NCBI RefSeq assembly: GCF_000238395.3
Contig: NZ_CP011025.1
Coordinates: forward strand, 1,550,001-1,614,000
Direction: 5' to 3'
Source: Pseudoalteromonas arctica A 37-1-2
Lineage (GTDB): Bacteria; Pseudomonadota; Gammaproteobacteria; Enterobacterales; Alteromonadaceae
DNA length: 64,000 nucleotides
Numbering within the stretch: the stretch's first letter is position 1; each line of letters opens with the position of its first letter. Position numbers and translations under genes: made by a program. The notes beneath the pieces are model-generated. The model made no database searches and was not told the origin of the DNA. It worked only from the letters and a program-made list of their open reading frames with translations. Of this stretch, positions 1-8,951 are shown one piece after another.

Positions 1-26
1 CGCGCTTTATAAAAATATAAAGCGCG
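1..26 (-). terminator. Hairpin downstream of the GPH symporter gene
   Basis: A perfect inverted repeat with arms CGCGCTTTATA and TATAAAGCGCG around an A-rich loop lies 20 bases past the symporter stop codon. It is probably the terminator of the minus-strand GH1-symporter operon. The bases after it on the minus strand lie outside the window, so a T-run cannot be checked. Confidence 0.6.
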
Positions 27-46
27 AAGGGTCATTAAAAGTTAAT

Positions 47-1573
47 TTACACATTACTGCGTCTAATTGCTAAGTCTTCTGTTATTTTTTGCGTCATCGC
101 TGAAGTAAGCGGATAAATAAGCATCAATGCGGCACCTAAAAAAGCAAATGCGGCAGGTATCCAGCTCATAAGTAACTGCATACCAGGTAGGGCTTGCGTA
201 ATTGTTAGCTCATCCATACCGTTATAGCCGTAGCCTGCAAGTACCACTAATACTAATGCACCGGCAAAACCACCACCGGTTTTTTGCACAAATGTACCCG
301 CAGAATAAATAAGGCCTGTAGCGCGGCGTTTGTTTTTCCACTCTGAATAATCGGCTGAATCACCAAGCATACTAAAAAATAATGTTGGCATCATCGCGGC
401 AAAAAATTCAGCAGCGCAACCAAAGGTAAATACAGCAATAAGGTTATCGCTAGGTACCCAGTAAAATGCAGTAGTGAGTATGCCGCTTAGCATTAATGAT
501 GCAATAAATAGGTTTCGTTTACCCATAATTTCGGCCAGTTTACCTGTGGCAAGTGCGCCTAATATAGATACAACCAACAAGGCGATAAAATATTGCCCAG
601 CCATGAGTTCATTGGCTACGTGGTACTTAAAGTAGTACGCAATTACACCGTATTTTATGCCATTAAACATCATGGTTAAAAAACCAATGCCAAGTAACAC
701 CAACCAAGGTTTGTTGGTCAGAAGGTCAACCATGTCACGCTGTGATCCCGTTAAGCTTTGCTTATCTTTATTGAGTAATTTTTTAATAACGAATGTCATT
801 GCAGCCATAACAAGGGCAAAAAATACGCCGCTGTATAAATCGCGGTAATAAAAAAACAGGGTGGTAGCAAGCAAAGGTAGGATTATAAATGGCAGGCTTT
901 TGGTTAAATCAAACAACTCTGATTTTAAATTGCCTTCATTTGAGGCGTGCGGTGTTACACGCTCTTTGGTAGTCGCAAACGTTATAATCATTAAAATAAT
1001 AAGTAAGCTGGCAAATAAGTACATAGTAAGCTGATAGCCTTTGGCATCGTCGCCGCCACCAAAAAAAGCTACTAGCTCAGGTAAAAAACCCATAACCAAT
1101 AAGCCACCAGTAAACGCACCTGCAAACCTAAAACCAGAGAGCTTTGTGCGCTCTGTATCGTCTGGTGTCATTACGCCCATAAGTGCCGAGTAGGGCACGT
1201 TACTTACGGTGTAGGCAAGCGTTAAACCAATGTAGGTTACGTAGGCATAAATAAGTTTGTTGGTGGTGCTAAAGTCGGGTGTAGTAAAACACAACACCAT
1301 AAACAAGCCCAAAAATGGTGCCGAGTAGAGTATCCACGGTCGAAACTTACCAAAGCGCGACTGCGTTCTGTCGGCAATCATACCCATAATAATATCGGTT
1401 ACGCCATCAGACAGCCTTACAACCAAAAACAACATGGCAGCGGCAGCCGCCGATATGCCAAATGTATCGGTGTAAAACACCGCTAAATAAGCAAGCGCAC
1501 CGCGCCATACTAAGTTAGCGCCGGCATCGCCCATGGCGTAACCGACTTTTTCGTATAAAGGGAGTTTGTTCAC
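47..1573 (-). CDS. GPH-family (melibiose-carrier type) sugar:cation symporter
   Basis: A 508-residue inner-membrane protein of the MFS/GPH group. The N-terminus (KVGYAMGDAGANLVWRGALA) and the loop GMIADRTQSRFGKFRPW are the family's typical opening and its loop 2-3 signature. About twelve hydrophobic segments follow. The family takes up glycosides with Na+ or H+. It lies 32 bases downstream of the GH1 gene on the same strand, so the substrate is probably a beta-glucoside such as cellobiose or laminaribiose (inference). It is longer than its paralogue at 41750-43072 (440 residues), the difference falling in the central part around residues 200-280 with two additional hydrophobic stretches. Confidence 0.85.
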   Translation of the reverse strand: MNKLPLYEKVGYAMGDAGANLVWRGALAYLAVFYTDTFGISAAAAAMLFLVVRLSDGVTDIIMGMIADRTQSRFGKFRPWILYSAPFLGLFMVLCFTTPDFSTTNKLIYAYVTYIGLTLAYTVSNVPYSALMGVMTPDDTERTKLSGFRFAGAFTGGLLVMGFLPELVAFFGGGDDAKGYQLTMYLFASLLIILMIITFATTKERVTPHASNEGNLKSELFDLTKSLPFIILPLLATTLFFYYRDLYSGVFFALVMAAMTFVIKKLLNKDKQSLTGSQRDMVDLLTNKPWLVLLGIGFLTMMFNGIKYGVIAYYFKYHVANELMAGQYFIALLVVSILGALATGKLAEIMGKRNLFIASLMLSGILTTAFYWVPSDNLIAVFTFGCAAEFFAAMMPTLFFSMLGDSADYSEWKNKRRATGLIYSAGTFVQKTGGGFAGALVLVVLAGYGYNGMDELTITQALPGMQLLMSWIPAAFAFLGAALMLIYPLTSAMTQKITEDLAIRRSNV

Positions 1574-1594
1574 AGTGTGTGTTCTTATTGTTAT

Positions 1595-1615
1595 AAGCCG
1601 ATAAATTATCGGCTT
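1595..1615 (-). other. Hairpin overlapping the GH1 stop codon
   Basis: Arms AAGCCGATAA and TTATCGGCTT form a near-perfect palindrome that includes the GH1 stop codon and lies in the 32-base gap before the symporter gene. It has no T-run, so it is more likely a processing or stability hairpin than a full terminator. It may lower symporter expression relative to GH1 (inference). Confidence 0.45.
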
Positions 1616-2934
1616 GTTATTAGTTTACTGTACGCTTTACCGCTGGCTTTAACAGTTCGTTTTTGTGTGTTGTAGTCTACGTGTACTATTCCAAAACGTT
1701 TTAAATATCCTTCAGCCCATTCAAAGTTATCCATTAGGCTCCACGCAAAGTAACCATCTACTTTAACGCCTTGCTCTGCTGCGTTATGCAGGGCATTTAA
1801 ATGTTCGTGGTAATATTCAATACGGTCGATATCTTTTACTTCACCGTCTTTAAATTCGTCAGCCATGGCTGCACCGTTTTCGGTAATATAAATAGGTGGT
1901 AGGGTGTATTTTTCGTTTAACGATACAAGTAATTCTGTAAGCGCTTTAGGGTAAATTTCCCAGCCAATATCGGTCATTGGCGCTTTATGTGGCAGCTCAT
2001 GGTAAAAGTCGGTTTCGCTTGCTTGATAATGCATGCGGGTATAAAAGTTAACCCCTAAATAATCCAGCGGTTGAGCAATTATTTCCATATCGCCATCTAA
2101 AATATCAGGGCGGTGGGCTTTAGGTAATTGCTTAATAATATCAGGGTATTTACCTTGCATTACAGGCTGCATGTACCATTGGTTTATATAGTCATCAGCA
2201 AATGCAGTGGCTTTTAAATCTTCTTCACTTTGGGTAACGGAGTAACAAGGCGTAAAGTTAAGTACAATACCGTTTAGCGTATTTGGGCTATTTTTAGCAA
2301 GTACTTGCATAGCTAAACCGTGACCCAGTAATAAGTGGTGCGCGGCTTTACGACCAAATTCACGACCTACAATGCCAGGCGCATGTACGCCAATTTCGTA
2401 ACCTAAGTAAGAGCTACAAAACGGTTCGTTTAAGGTGGCGTAAGAGTGCACACGTTCCCCAAATGCTTTGGTAATTAAATCTGCGTAATGGGCAAATTCG
2501 TAAGCGGTGTTACGGTTTAGCCAGCCACCTTCGTCTTCAATGTGTTGTGGTAAATCCCAGTGGTATAGCGTTACAAAAGCTTTAATGTTACGTCGTTTTA
2601 ATTCATCTAAAATGTTGCTATAAAACTTAACGCCTGTCGGGTTTAAGTGACCGCTTTTAGTCATTACGCGCGGCCACGAAATTGAGAGTCTGTAAGCGTC
2701 TACACCTAATGACTCAATTAAGTTTATATCGTCTTTCCAGCGAGTGTAGTGCTCGCAGGCTACGTCGCCATTTGAATTATCGACTATTTTGCCTTCTTTA
2801 CTGCAAAAGGTATCCCAAATACATGGCAAGCGATCAGCTGCGCCGCCTTCAATTTGAAATGAGGCCGTAGCTACACCATAAGTAAAATTTTTGGCTAAAA
2901 GTGGTGAGCCACTAGGTAAAGATAATTGTTTCAT
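1606..2934 (-). CDS. GH1 beta-glucosidase, cytoplasmic
   Basis: A 442-residue family 1 glycoside hydrolase with no signal peptide. It opens with the GH1 signature FxYGVATASFQIEGG. The acid/base Glu is in TLNEPF (about residue 170) and the nucleophile Glu in YITENGAA (about residue 352). The aglycone-side sequence FAWSLMDNFEWAEGYLKRFG is typical. It would hydrolyse imported beta-glucosides or cello/laminari-oligosaccharides to glucose. It is the first gene of an operon with the GPH symporter, divergent from the GH3 gene, with LacI-type operators between. Its paralogue at 43119-44447 has the same length and very similar sequence. Confidence 0.93.
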   Translation of the reverse strand: MKQLSLPSGSPLLAKNFTYGVATASFQIEGGAADRLPCIWDTFCSKEGKIVDNSNGDVACEHYTRWKDDINLIESLGVDAYRLSISWPRVMTKSGHLNPTGVKFYSNILDELKRRNIKAFVTLYHWDLPQHIEDEGGWLNRNTAYEFAHYADLITKAFGERVHSYATLNEPFCSSYLGYEIGVHAPGIVGREFGRKAAHHLLLGHGLAMQVLAKNSPNTLNGIVLNFTPCYSVTQSEEDLKATAFADDYINQWYMQPVMQGKYPDIIKQLPKAHRPDILDGDMEIIAQPLDYLGVNFYTRMHYQASETDFYHELPHKAPMTDIGWEIYPKALTELLVSLNEKYTLPPIYITENGAAMADEFKDGEVKDIDRIEYYHEHLNALHNAAEQGVKVDGYFAWSLMDNFEWAEGYLKRFGIVHVDYNTQKRTVKASGKAYSKLITSR

Positions 2935-3000
2935 TAAGAGAAAACCTCTGCTTCTTTGTAGTAAATTTTGCTTTTATTTATAGTTTATAAATTGCATTGA

Positions 3001-3014
3001 TGGAAGCGCTTCCA
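3001..3014. promoter_or_regulatory. LacI-type operator 1
   Basis: The perfect 14-base palindrome TGGAAGCGCTTCCA has the centre (GCGC) expected for LacI/GalR-family operators. It sits about 67 bases upstream of the GH1 start, in the divergent GH1-GH3 promoter region. The same palindrome recurs three more times in this locus. Confidence 0.75.
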
Positions 3015-3059
3015 TATTTAATTTGATTAATCACTAAGGATGGTATTTAATAACTTTAA

Positions 3060-3071
3060 GGAAGCGCTTCC
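3060..3071. promoter_or_regulatory. LacI-type operator 2
   Basis: The 12-base palindrome GGAAGCGCTTCC (flanked A...A) lies about 100 bases upstream of the GH3 start and 58 bases centre-to-centre from operator 1. A pair spaced like this could bind two dimers or a looped tetramer and so control both divergent transcripts (inference). Confidence 0.7.
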
Positions 3072-3172
3072 ATATTTAGGTTAGTGGCTATTGTTAAGCA
3101 GGTCAATAGTTAAATTTAAATAACAAATAGGCGTTCCACAAAAACACACTGACACAACACAGGGCTATAAAA

Positions 3173-5749
3173 ATGAAAAAAAGCTTAAACACTAATAGGT
3201 TACACATGCTCCCCATTTTAATAGGAGGATTGTGCGTTTTAAGTGGGTGTAATAAACAAGAGGTTAGCGCAAATAATAGCCAAGGCGCCGTAGCCAAAAA
3301 GGCTGAGCATGAGCAAGGTGATTTATCACTTTGGCCAACGCTTAAAAGTAAGGTAGTGAAAACGCCTGAAATTGAAAATACGATTGCACAGTTTTTAAAA
3401 ACAATGACGCTTGAGCAAAAAGTAGCGCAGATGATCCAACCTGAAATTCGCGATATAACCGCTGCAGACATGCGCAAATACGGTTTTGGTTCGTATTTAA
3501 ATGGCGGTGGCTCGTTCCCGAATGCTAATAAGCATGCAACGCCTGCAGATTGGATAACGCTTGCTGAAAGCATGTATCAGGCATCAGTTGATGACTCAAT
3601 TGATGGCAGTAAAATTCCGACCATGTGGGGCACCGATGCAGTACATGGCCATAATAATGTGATTGGGGCGACGTTATTCCCGCACAATATTGGTTTAGGT
3701 GCTGCTAATAACCCCGCATTAATTGAGCGCATTGCAGCAGCTACGGCAATAGAAGTAATGGCAACAGGCATAGATTGGGTGTTTGCACCGACTGTTGCGG
3801 TTGTGCGCGATGACCGATGGGGCCGAACGTACGAAGGCTACTCAGAAGACCCTGCAATTGTACGTGAGTATTCAGCCGCAATTGTAAACGGATTGCAAGG
3901 CAGAGCCGATGAGGACTTTTTAAGTGATAAACGCGTAATTAGCACTGTTAAGCACTTTTTAGGCGATGGCGGCACGGTAGATGGCGACGATCAAGGGGAC
4001 AACATTGATAGCGAAGAGACGTTATATAACATTCATGCACAAGGTTATATAGGAGGCTTAACCGCAGGTAGTCAGTCGGTTATGGCATCGTTTAATAGCT
4101 GGAATGGTAAAAAAAATCACGGCAATAAATATTTACTTACCGATGTACTAAAAACAAAAATGGGTTTTGATGGCTTTGTTGTAGGCGATTGGAACGGGCA
4201 CGGACAAGTTGCCGGCTGTACAAATGAAAGCTGCCCGCAAGCTGTTAATGCAGGGCTTGATATTTTTATGGTACCAACGGGTGCTTGGAAACCACTTTAT
4301 GAAAATACAATTAAACAAGTAAAAGCGGGCACAATAACAATGGCGAGAATAGATGACGCCGTGGCACGTATTTTACGCGTTAAATTACGTGCGGGTTTAT
4401 TTGATAAACCAAGCCCCGCAAATCGAAAATATTCAGGTAAATTAGAACTAATAGGTGCGCCAGCACATCGCGATATTGCCCGCCAAGCCGTACAAGAGTC
4501 GTTAGTACTGCTTAAAAACAACAATCATTTATTACCGCTTAACCCATCAAGCAATATACTGATTGCAGGCGATGCGGCCGATAACATAGGCAAGCAATCG
4601 GGCGGTTGGAGTATTACGTGGCAGGGAACTAATAATCAAAATGCAGATTTCCCTGGAGCAACGTCTATTTATGCGGGGCTAAAAACGCAAATAGAGGCTG
4701 CTGGCGGTAACGCTATTTTAAGCCCAACGGGTGAATTTAATACCAAACCCGATGTAGCCATTGTTGTATTTGGTGAAAAACCATACGCAGAGGGGCATGG
4801 CGATAAAGACAACCTTGAGTTTGAACGTAACAATAAACGTTCTCTTAAAATATTAAAAACATTAAAGCAGCAAGGTATTGCGGTGGTATCGGTGTTTATA
4901 TCGGGCAGACCAATGTGGGTTAACAGCGAACTAAACGCGTCAGATGCATTTGTAGCAGCATGGCTTCCTGGCACTGAAGGACAAGGCATTGCAGATGTTT
5001 TATTAGCGGATGCAAGTGGGCAGGTACAATACGACTTTAAAGGTAAGTTGTCTTTCTCGTGGCCTAAATCGCCACTACAAACCGCAGTAAATAAGGGTGA
5101 TGCTGATTACTCACCACTATTACCCTACGGCTTTGGCTTAACGTATAAAGACGAAAGTACGCTTGGCAATAATCTAAATGAAGACTCAGGTGTTGATATT
5201 AGTAACCTTGCGCCGCTATCTATATTTAATGGCAGCTTTAAAACACCGTGGCGTTTGTTTTTAAACTCAAACAGCGAGCAGCACCAAGTAGCAAGTAACA
5301 GTGTAAAGCTCGGCGGCATTACTTATCGCACTGAAGACAAAGCGATTCAAGAAGATGCGATGCAATTTAATTTTGATGGCACTGCAGCCAGCTACATCGA
5401 AATTAATAGTAACTTTACCGAAGACAAAGTGGCCTACATTGAAGCAAATTCGGCCCTTAGCTTTAGCTATAAAGTAAACCAAATACCTAGCTCACAGACA
5501 TACCTTGCAATGAAATGCGAACAAGGCTGTGGTGGCGAGCTTGATATTACCAATGAGCTTAAAAATGCTGATTTAAATACATGGCAAACCATGAGTATAG
5601 ATTTAACGTGTTTTGCTAAAAAGGGCGTTGATTTTGCCAGAGTAACCAGCCCTTTTATTATTAAAACGACAGGAGAGCTTAGCGTTTCAGTTGCAGATAT
5701 TAGCTTTGAACCACAAAGCGCTAAAAGCGCCGTGATTAAGTGTGAATAA
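3173..5749 (+). CDS. GH3 exo-beta-glucosidase/glucanase, lipoprotein
   Basis: An 858-residue family 3 glycoside hydrolase. The N-terminus carries a lipoprotein signal with lipobox LSGC (Cys26), so it is anchored in a membrane, probably the outer one. Residues about 60-420 form the TIM-barrel domain with KHFLGDGGT and the nucleophile Asp in GFVVGDWNG (about Asp339). The second domain holds GEKPYAEGHGD, the expected acid/base region, and a beta-rich C-terminal domain follows to residue 858. Layout and length match marine exo-1,3/1,4-beta-glucanases of the ExoP type. It is divergent from GH1 and its paralogue is at 45980-48532. Confidence 0.92.
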   Translation: MKKSLNTNRLHMLPILIGGLCVLSGCNKQEVSANNSQGAVAKKAEHEQGDLSLWPTLKSKVVKTPEIENTIAQFLKTMTLEQKVAQMIQPEIRDITAADMRKYGFGSYLNGGGSFPNANKHATPADWITLAESMYQASVDDSIDGSKIPTMWGTDAVHGHNNVIGATLFPHNIGLGAANNPALIERIAAATAIEVMATGIDWVFAPTVAVVRDDRWGRTYEGYSEDPAIVREYSAAIVNGLQGRADEDFLSDKRVISTVKHFLGDGGTVDGDDQGDNIDSEETLYNIHAQGYIGGLTAGSQSVMASFNSWNGKKNHGNKYLLTDVLKTKMGFDGFVVGDWNGHGQVAGCTNESCPQAVNAGLDIFMVPTGAWKPLYENTIKQVKAGTITMARIDDAVARILRVKLRAGLFDKPSPANRKYSGKLELIGAPAHRDIARQAVQESLVLLKNNNHLLPLNPSSNILIAGDAADNIGKQSGGWSITWQGTNNQNADFPGATSIYAGLKTQIEAAGGNAILSPTGEFNTKPDVAIVVFGEKPYAEGHGDKDNLEFERNNKRSLKILKTLKQQGIAVVSVFISGRPMWVNSELNASDAFVAAWLPGTEGQGIADVLLADASGQVQYDFKGKLSFSWPKSPLQTAVNKGDADYSPLLPYGFGLTYKDESTLGNNLNEDSGVDISNLAPLSIFNGSFKTPWRLFLNSNSEQHQVASNSVKLGGITYRTEDKAIQEDAMQFNFDGTAASYIEINSNFTEDKVAYIEANSALSFSYKVNQIPSSQTYLAMKCEQGCGGELDITNELKNADLNTWQTMSIDLTCFAKKGVDFARVTSPFIIKTTGELSVSVADISFEPQSAKSAVIKCE

Positions 5750-5779
5750 GAAAACGTAAAAGTTATAGTGTGTTGTCTC

Positions 5780-5807
5780 AAAGCTCTTAGTAATAAGGGC
5801 TTTTTTT
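5780..5807 (+). terminator. Rho-independent terminator after GH3
   Basis: A stem AAAGCTCTTA / TAAGGGCTTT is followed by a run of T, 30 bases after the GH3 stop. The halogenase gene converges from the other side. Confidence 0.8.
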
Positions 5808-5818
5808 AAAGAGGATAT

Positions 5819-7306
5819 TTATGCTGGGCAATACTGTTTTAAAAACTCATGGTGGGGTGGTAATTGGCTAACGCGTTGCTCTATTTGTTGCTTAATACCG
5901 TGTAAAAAACGGGTGAGTTCTTCATCGCTCATCATGCTGGCTATTAAGTGATGTTGATTAGGCTCAATACCTTGGCCAAGCATAACTTGCACCCACGAAT
6001 CGACTCTAAAAATGTCGCCATCGTCTAAAAATACACGGCCGGTTTGTTTAAACAAATCAATTTTATGCTGAAGTGTTTTTGGCACTTCCATGGCGCTACA
6101 ATGTTGCCAAAACTCACTATCATCGCGATTAGTTACTTTGTAGTGCAGCACAATAAAGTCGCGAATATTTTCAATTTCGCTTTTAAGTTGTTTGTTGTAT
6201 TCGTCAATGGCGTGATTGGTAATGCCATTAAACGGAAATAAACGCATAAAGCGAATAATACCCGACATAATTAAGTGAATGCTGGTGGACTCAAGTGGTT
6301 CAACAAAACCGCTAGCAAGGCCAAGCGCTAAGCAGTTTTTGTTCCAGCCTTTTAAGCGACGCCCTGTTTTAAATTTAATAATACGTGGCTCTGTAAGCGC
6401 CTCGCCCTCAATGTTATTTAATAAGAGCGCTTTGGCTTGCTCATCATCCATATATTGGCTGCAATAAACTAATCCGTTGCCGACACGGTTTTGCAGTGGT
6501 ATACGCCATTGCCAACCGCTTTTATGGGCAATAGAGCGGGTAAGTGGTAATACAGTCTCGCTGGTTGATTTTGTTTGCACCGCAATGGCGCTGTTACAGG
6601 GTAGTAAATGCGACCAGTCTTCGTAGCCAGTATGTAATGCTTGCTCTATTAATAGGCCTCTAAAGCCGGTGCAATCAATAAAAAAGTCGCCGTTTATGTG
6701 CTCGCCATTATTTAAAGTAAGTGATTCTATATGGCCCGTTTTAGTGTTTTTTACTACTTTTTGTATTTTACCTTCAATGCGTTTTACACCTAATGGCTCT
6801 GAAAATTCACGCAAAAACTGCGCGTAACGCGTGGCATCCATATGGTAGGCATAGTTAATAGGGTTTTGCTGATTAAACGCAAATTTACCGCTTTTAGCCG
6901 CTTGCAGCTCGTAGCAGTAATCGCCAAATGGGTTGTTTATTCCTAAAGCTTTACCTTGCAGCCAAAAGTGATGAAATTCACCCGCCCAACATTCTTTGCC
7001 CGTTGCGCCAAATGAGTGAATATAATGCGTGTTTTCATCGCCCCAGTTTTCAAAGCTAATACCTAATTTAAAACTGGCTTGAGTGGCTTTCATAAATGCT
7101 TGCTCGTTTATACCCAGCAATTTATGAAATGTACGAATAGGCGGAATTGTTGCTTCACCAACACCTACAGTGCCAATATCGTCAGATTCAACAAGGGTTA
7201 TGTTTATATTGTTACCAACTAGTTTAGCAAGTGCTGCTGCGGCCATCCAACCTGCAGTGCCGCCTCCAGCAATTACTACATTTTTAACAGCGTTTGTTTT
7301 AGTCAT
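5819..7306 (-). CDS. Tryptophan-halogenase-family flavoprotein (second of pair)
   Basis: A flavin-dependent halogenase-like protein of about 495 residues. The Rossmann motif GGGTAGW near the start binds FAD. The GVGEATIP segment, the catalytic-type Lys in SFKLGISFENWG, the family signature GWQWRIP and the EPLESTSIHL segment containing the usual Glu are all present, so the residues needed for halogenation appear intact. I chose the ATG at 7306, where ATGACTAA overlaps the upstream stop codon (translational coupling); an in-frame ATG at 7321 is possible. It is the last gene of the inferred TonB receptor-halogenase-halogenase transcript. Substrate unknown; such genes are known beside TonB receptors in Xanthomonas and Caulobacter relatives. 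Confidence 0.85.
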   Translation of the reverse strand: MTKTNAVKNVVIAGGGTAGWMAAAALAKLVGNNINITLVESDDIGTVGVGEATIPPIRTFHKLLGINEQAFMKATQASFKLGISFENWGDENTHYIHSFGATGKECWAGEFHHFWLQGKALGINNPFGDYCYELQAAKSGKFAFNQQNPINYAYHMDATRYAQFLREFSEPLGVKRIEGKIQKVVKNTKTGHIESLTLNNGEHINGDFFIDCTGFRGLLIEQALHTGYEDWSHLLPCNSAIAVQTKSTSETVLPLTRSIAHKSGWQWRIPLQNRVGNGLVYCSQYMDDEQAKALLLNNIEGEALTEPRIIKFKTGRRLKGWNKNCLALGLASGFVEPLESTSIHLIMSGIIRFMRLFPFNGITNHAIDEYNKQLKSEIENIRDFIVLHYKVTNRDDSEFWQHCSAMEVPKTLQHKIDLFKQTGRVFLDDGDIFRVDSWVQVMLGQGIEPNQHHLIASMMSDEELTRFLHGIKQQIEQRVSQLPPHHEFLKQYCPA

Positions 7307-8849
7307 TATGTGGCTGCCCATTATTTGATAAAAGGTGATTTAAAAGCGCGCGATTACTTGGCAGTCCATTTAAGCACTGCGCTATTTTTTCGCGATTTTG
7401 TTGATAATAGTAATCCCCAGTGCGTGGGTCGTTAAATGTATTTTGTGCAGATACTGTTTGTGTATTAAAGCCCATGCCATATAAAACGTATTGATAACTG
7501 CTTGATGAAAACACTTCTTCGTTTTCAATAAAATCAAAGCGGCTAGGGGGCTGAAATTGCCAAAGTTTAAGTAAGTTTTGCAGGCGCTCGGGCGCGGTAT
7601 TTAAATTACTAATATCTTGCCAATAGGGAGTGTCGTCGCGCTCGCTTAGCACATAATGAAGTTTTAAAAACTCAATAACGCGCTGCCAACGAGTACTAAA
7701 ACGGTCATTAAAACGCGTTTCAAGCTGGCTCATGTGGGTGCGGTTTTGCGGTAGCTGCTCGCTTATCATGCTAATTGAAAGCTCAACCATGGCAAGAGCT
7801 GACGCTTCAAGTGGCTCTAAAAAGCCAGCAGACATACCCACGGCAACACAGTTTTTAATCCAAAATTTTTGCCTGTAACCAGGGCTGAATTTTAATACGC
7901 GGTAGTTAAGTTGCTCAGCTTGTTGCTCACTGGTGCTTTTGGCTATGTAGCTTTTTAGTGTACTTGTTGCGCTTTCATCGCTTTGATATTTACTACTAAA
8001 TACATAACCTGTACCACGGCGCGTTGGCAGGGCTATATCCCAAATCCAACCGTTACTTTGCGCTGTAGATAGCGTAGCAGAGGCGATTGGTTGATCGGCG
8101 TGTGCATTAGGTATTTGCGCCGCAACAGCGCTGTTATTAAATAAAATATGATCTTGCGCTATAAACTCACTATTAAAATGCTCACCAATTAAACGAGCGC
8201 AAGAGCCTGAGCAATCTATAAATAAATCACCCGTTATATCGCCATTATTATTTGTTTTTAATGAGGCAATATAGCCATGCTCGTCGTTAATAACATGAGT
8301 TACATCGTCAGTAATATGCGTAACGTTTAGGTTTTTAACGCAGTAATTTTTTAAAAACTCAGTAAATTTACCCGCATCTAAATGATAGCCATAGTTGGTA
8401 ACTGCTGCATATTCGGGTGTTTGTAATTGTTTTGGTGCAAGTGCTGCTTGGCATACAAAGCTTTGCATATTAACAACGTCGGCAAATTTTTGGTTAGGTG
8501 CAATACGTTGCCAACTGGCGTGTAAATTAGTGTGCTCGTAGCCTTGTGGATTCATAAAAGGGTGGTAGTAGTTTTCTCCCTCGCTGAGGTTTCGCCAATT
8601 TATAAATTTAGAACCTTGCTTAAATGACGCGTCGCACTGGGTTATAAAATCACTTTCTTTAATGCCAATGCGCTGTAGGGTGTTGCGCATTGACGGCCAC
8701 GTGCCTTCGCCCACACCCAATATAGGCACATTTGCCGATTCCACTAACGTTACATTAAGGTGTGGGTGTTCGGCGGCTAATAAGCCTGCGCTTAGCCAGC
8801 CGGCAGTACCACCACCTAAAACGACTATTTTTGTTATTGGTTTGGTCAT
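7299..8849 (-). CDS. Tryptophan-halogenase-family flavoprotein (first of pair)
   Basis: A 516-residue paralogue of its downstream neighbour. It has the FAD motif LGGGTAGWLSAG, the GVGEGTWPSMR segment, the Lys-containing SFKQGSKFINW (about Lys77) and a modified signature GWIWDIALP in place of the usual WxWxIP. The segment that normally reads LESTS is LEASA here (GFLEPLEASALAM): the Glu is kept but both Ser/Thr positions are changed. The two enzymes therefore probably differ in substrate or chemistry (inference). It lies 102 bases downstream of the TonB receptor with a terminator-like hairpin in the gap, so its expression may depend on partial read-through. Confidence 0.82.
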   Translation of the reverse strand: MTKPITKIVVLGGGTAGWLSAGLLAAEHPHLNVTLVESANVPILGVGEGTWPSMRNTLQRIGIKESDFITQCDASFKQGSKFINWRNLSEGENYYHPFMNPQGYEHTNLHASWQRIAPNQKFADVVNMQSFVCQAALAPKQLQTPEYAAVTNYGYHLDAGKFTEFLKNYCVKNLNVTHITDDVTHVINDEHGYIASLKTNNNGDITGDLFIDCSGSCARLIGEHFNSEFIAQDHILFNNSAVAAQIPNAHADQPIASATLSTAQSNGWIWDIALPTRRGTGYVFSSKYQSDESATSTLKSYIAKSTSEQQAEQLNYRVLKFSPGYRQKFWIKNCVAVGMSAGFLEPLEASALAMVELSISMISEQLPQNRTHMSQLETRFNDRFSTRWQRVIEFLKLHYVLSERDDTPYWQDISNLNTAPERLQNLLKLWQFQPPSRFDFIENEEVFSSSSYQYVLYGMGFNTQTVSAQNTFNDPRTGDYYYQQNREKIAQCLNGLPSNRALLNHLLSNNGQPHND

Positions 8850-8904
8850 GAGTTAACACCCTAAAGTTGATAACAATTAAACTAGCATTAATACTGTTTT
8901 AAAT

Positions 8905-8938
8905 ACAAAAAAGCCGCTAGTAAAAACTAACGGCTTTA
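8905..8938 (-). terminator. Terminator/attenuator between TonB receptor and halogenases
   Basis: On the minus strand the stem AAAGCCGTTAG / CTAGCGGCTTT is followed by T residues, just after the TonB receptor stop. No separate operator is seen before the halogenases, so this may reduce rather than abolish their transcription. Confidence 0.7.
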
Positions 8939-8951
8939 CTTTGTATTACCT

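Noticed and set aside
6044..6467. Plus-strand frames inside the halogenase gene
   Set aside because: They are antisense to a gene with intact catalytic motifs and show no independent coding evidence.
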